From Sulfurovum sp. (lineage in GTDB: Bacteria; Campylobacterota; Campylobacteria; Campylobacterales; Sulfurovaceae): a DNA stretch of 7,456 nucleotides. A program made the translations under genes and the position numbers. The stretch covers positions 1 to 7,456 of the forward strand of contig JALSTF010000238.1 in NCBI GenBank assembly GCA_026983895.1. The letters are read 5' to 3'. Numbering within the stretch: position 1 is the stretch's first letter; every line of letters begins with the position of its first letter. This document shows positions 7,099 through 7,456 of the stretch, in pieces. The notes beneath the pieces were generated by a model. That model did no database searches, was not told the origin of the DNA, and was given only the letters and a program-made list of their open reading frames with translations.

Positions 7099-7103
7099 AA
7101 GGA
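7099..7103 (+). promoter_or_regulatory. Ribosome binding site AAGGA for the last gene
   Basis: AAGGA lies 9 nt before the ATG at 7113, immediately after the dapC-like stop codon. It is the clearest Shine-Dalgarno in the window and fixes the start of the 3' partial gene. Confidence 0.7.
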
Positions 7104-7112
7104 AATAATCGT

Positions 7113-7456
7113 ATGGAAATACCTGAAATACATGTAGAAGAGTTAAAAAAAGACCCTGAGTTTTTAGCGAATATCAAAAGGCTGGAAGAGGAATGCAAAG
7201 CGGAAGAGAGTATTGCAAAAGGATATCAGCTCCTCGATGCACAGCTTGTCATCGAAGCTTCGGAAGACGAGATCAACGAGATCTTTACCTATATCGTCAA
7301 TACAGCCTTCGACAAGCTTTCCGAATATCTGGTAGCGCACAGATCTTTTGATATGGAGGATGACGAAGAACGTGCCATCGCCCGGGCGATCTATGAGCAT
7401 GCCATTCAGCGTTACAGCGAAAATGACAAAAAAGCGGCCAAAGAGATGTTCCTGGT
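7113..7456 (+). CDS. Acidic, probably helical protein of unknown function (3' partial)
   Basis: The frame is open from ATG 7113 to the window end: 114 codons with no stop, beginning MEIPEIHVEELKKDPEF. I do not recognise the family. The visible part is rich in Glu, Asp, Lys and Ala with one Cys (residue 28). It has heptad-like stretches, for example around 19-45, and an acidic MEDDEERAIARAIYEHA segment near 80-96. It therefore looks soluble and alpha-helical, with no signal peptide or membrane segment. A good ribosome site (AAGGA at 7099-7103) and a 15-bp gap after the dapC-like gene suggest shared transcription. No function can be drawn from this. Confidence 0.8.
   Translation, partial: MEIPEIHVEELKKDPEFLANIKRLEEECKAEESIAKGYQLLDAQLVIEASEDEINEIFTYIVNTAFDKLSEYLVAHRSFDMEDDEERAIARAIYEHAIQRYSENDKKAAKEMFL

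Noticed and set aside
1..7456. CRISPR array, insertion sequence, tRNA/rRNA or phage genes
   Set aside because: No regularly spaced repeats, terminal inverted repeats, transposase motifs or tRNA-like folds were noticed, and the gene-dense + strand leaves no room for them.

Overview
The window reads as chromosomal DNA of a free-living campylobacterium of the Sulfurovum/Sulfurimonas kind. This is an inference from protein style, moderate GC genes with very AT-rich spacers, and promoters with a clear TATAAT-type -10 box and little -35. No 16S or other decisive marker is present. All genes lie on the + strand and are tightly packed. Nothing points to mobile elements, CRISPR, tRNA or rRNA.

Region 1 (2-4457) looks like one transcription unit whose promoter is upstream of the window. 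It starts inside ovoA, which encodes the iron-dependent 5-histidylcysteine sulfoxide synthase/methyltransferase of ovothiol biosynthesis (5' end missing). The next gene overlaps it by 16 bp (or 1 bp with an alternative start) and encodes a MalY/PatB-type PLP C-S lyase. From its position it is the best candidate for OvoB, the sulfoxide lyase that releases 5-thiohistidine for methylation by OvoA's C-terminal domain. Together the two genes would supply the complete route from histidine and cysteine to ovothiol. A third gene is translationally close-coupled: a secreted PBP4/DacB-type D-Ala-D-Ala carboxypeptidase/endopeptidase with a C-terminal SPOR domain, an uncommon combination.

Region 2 (4458-5910) is an AT-rich spacer of about 124 bp with candidate promoters, followed by a cytosolic diguanylate cyclase. 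This protein carries four CBS-like repeats and a GGDEF domain with an intact GGEEF active site and an RxxD inhibitory site.

Region 3 (5911-7456) has a short promoter spacer, then a class I aminotransferase resembling the Campylobacterota N-succinyldiaminopimelate aminotransferase (DapC, lysine/peptidoglycan precursor pathway). It is followed 15 bp later by the start of an acidic helical protein of unknown function that runs off the window end.

The most notable content is the compact ovoA-lyase-PBP4/SPOR cluster and the CBS-GGDEF sensor. All member families are known; the arrangement, rather than any single gene, is what deserves follow-up.
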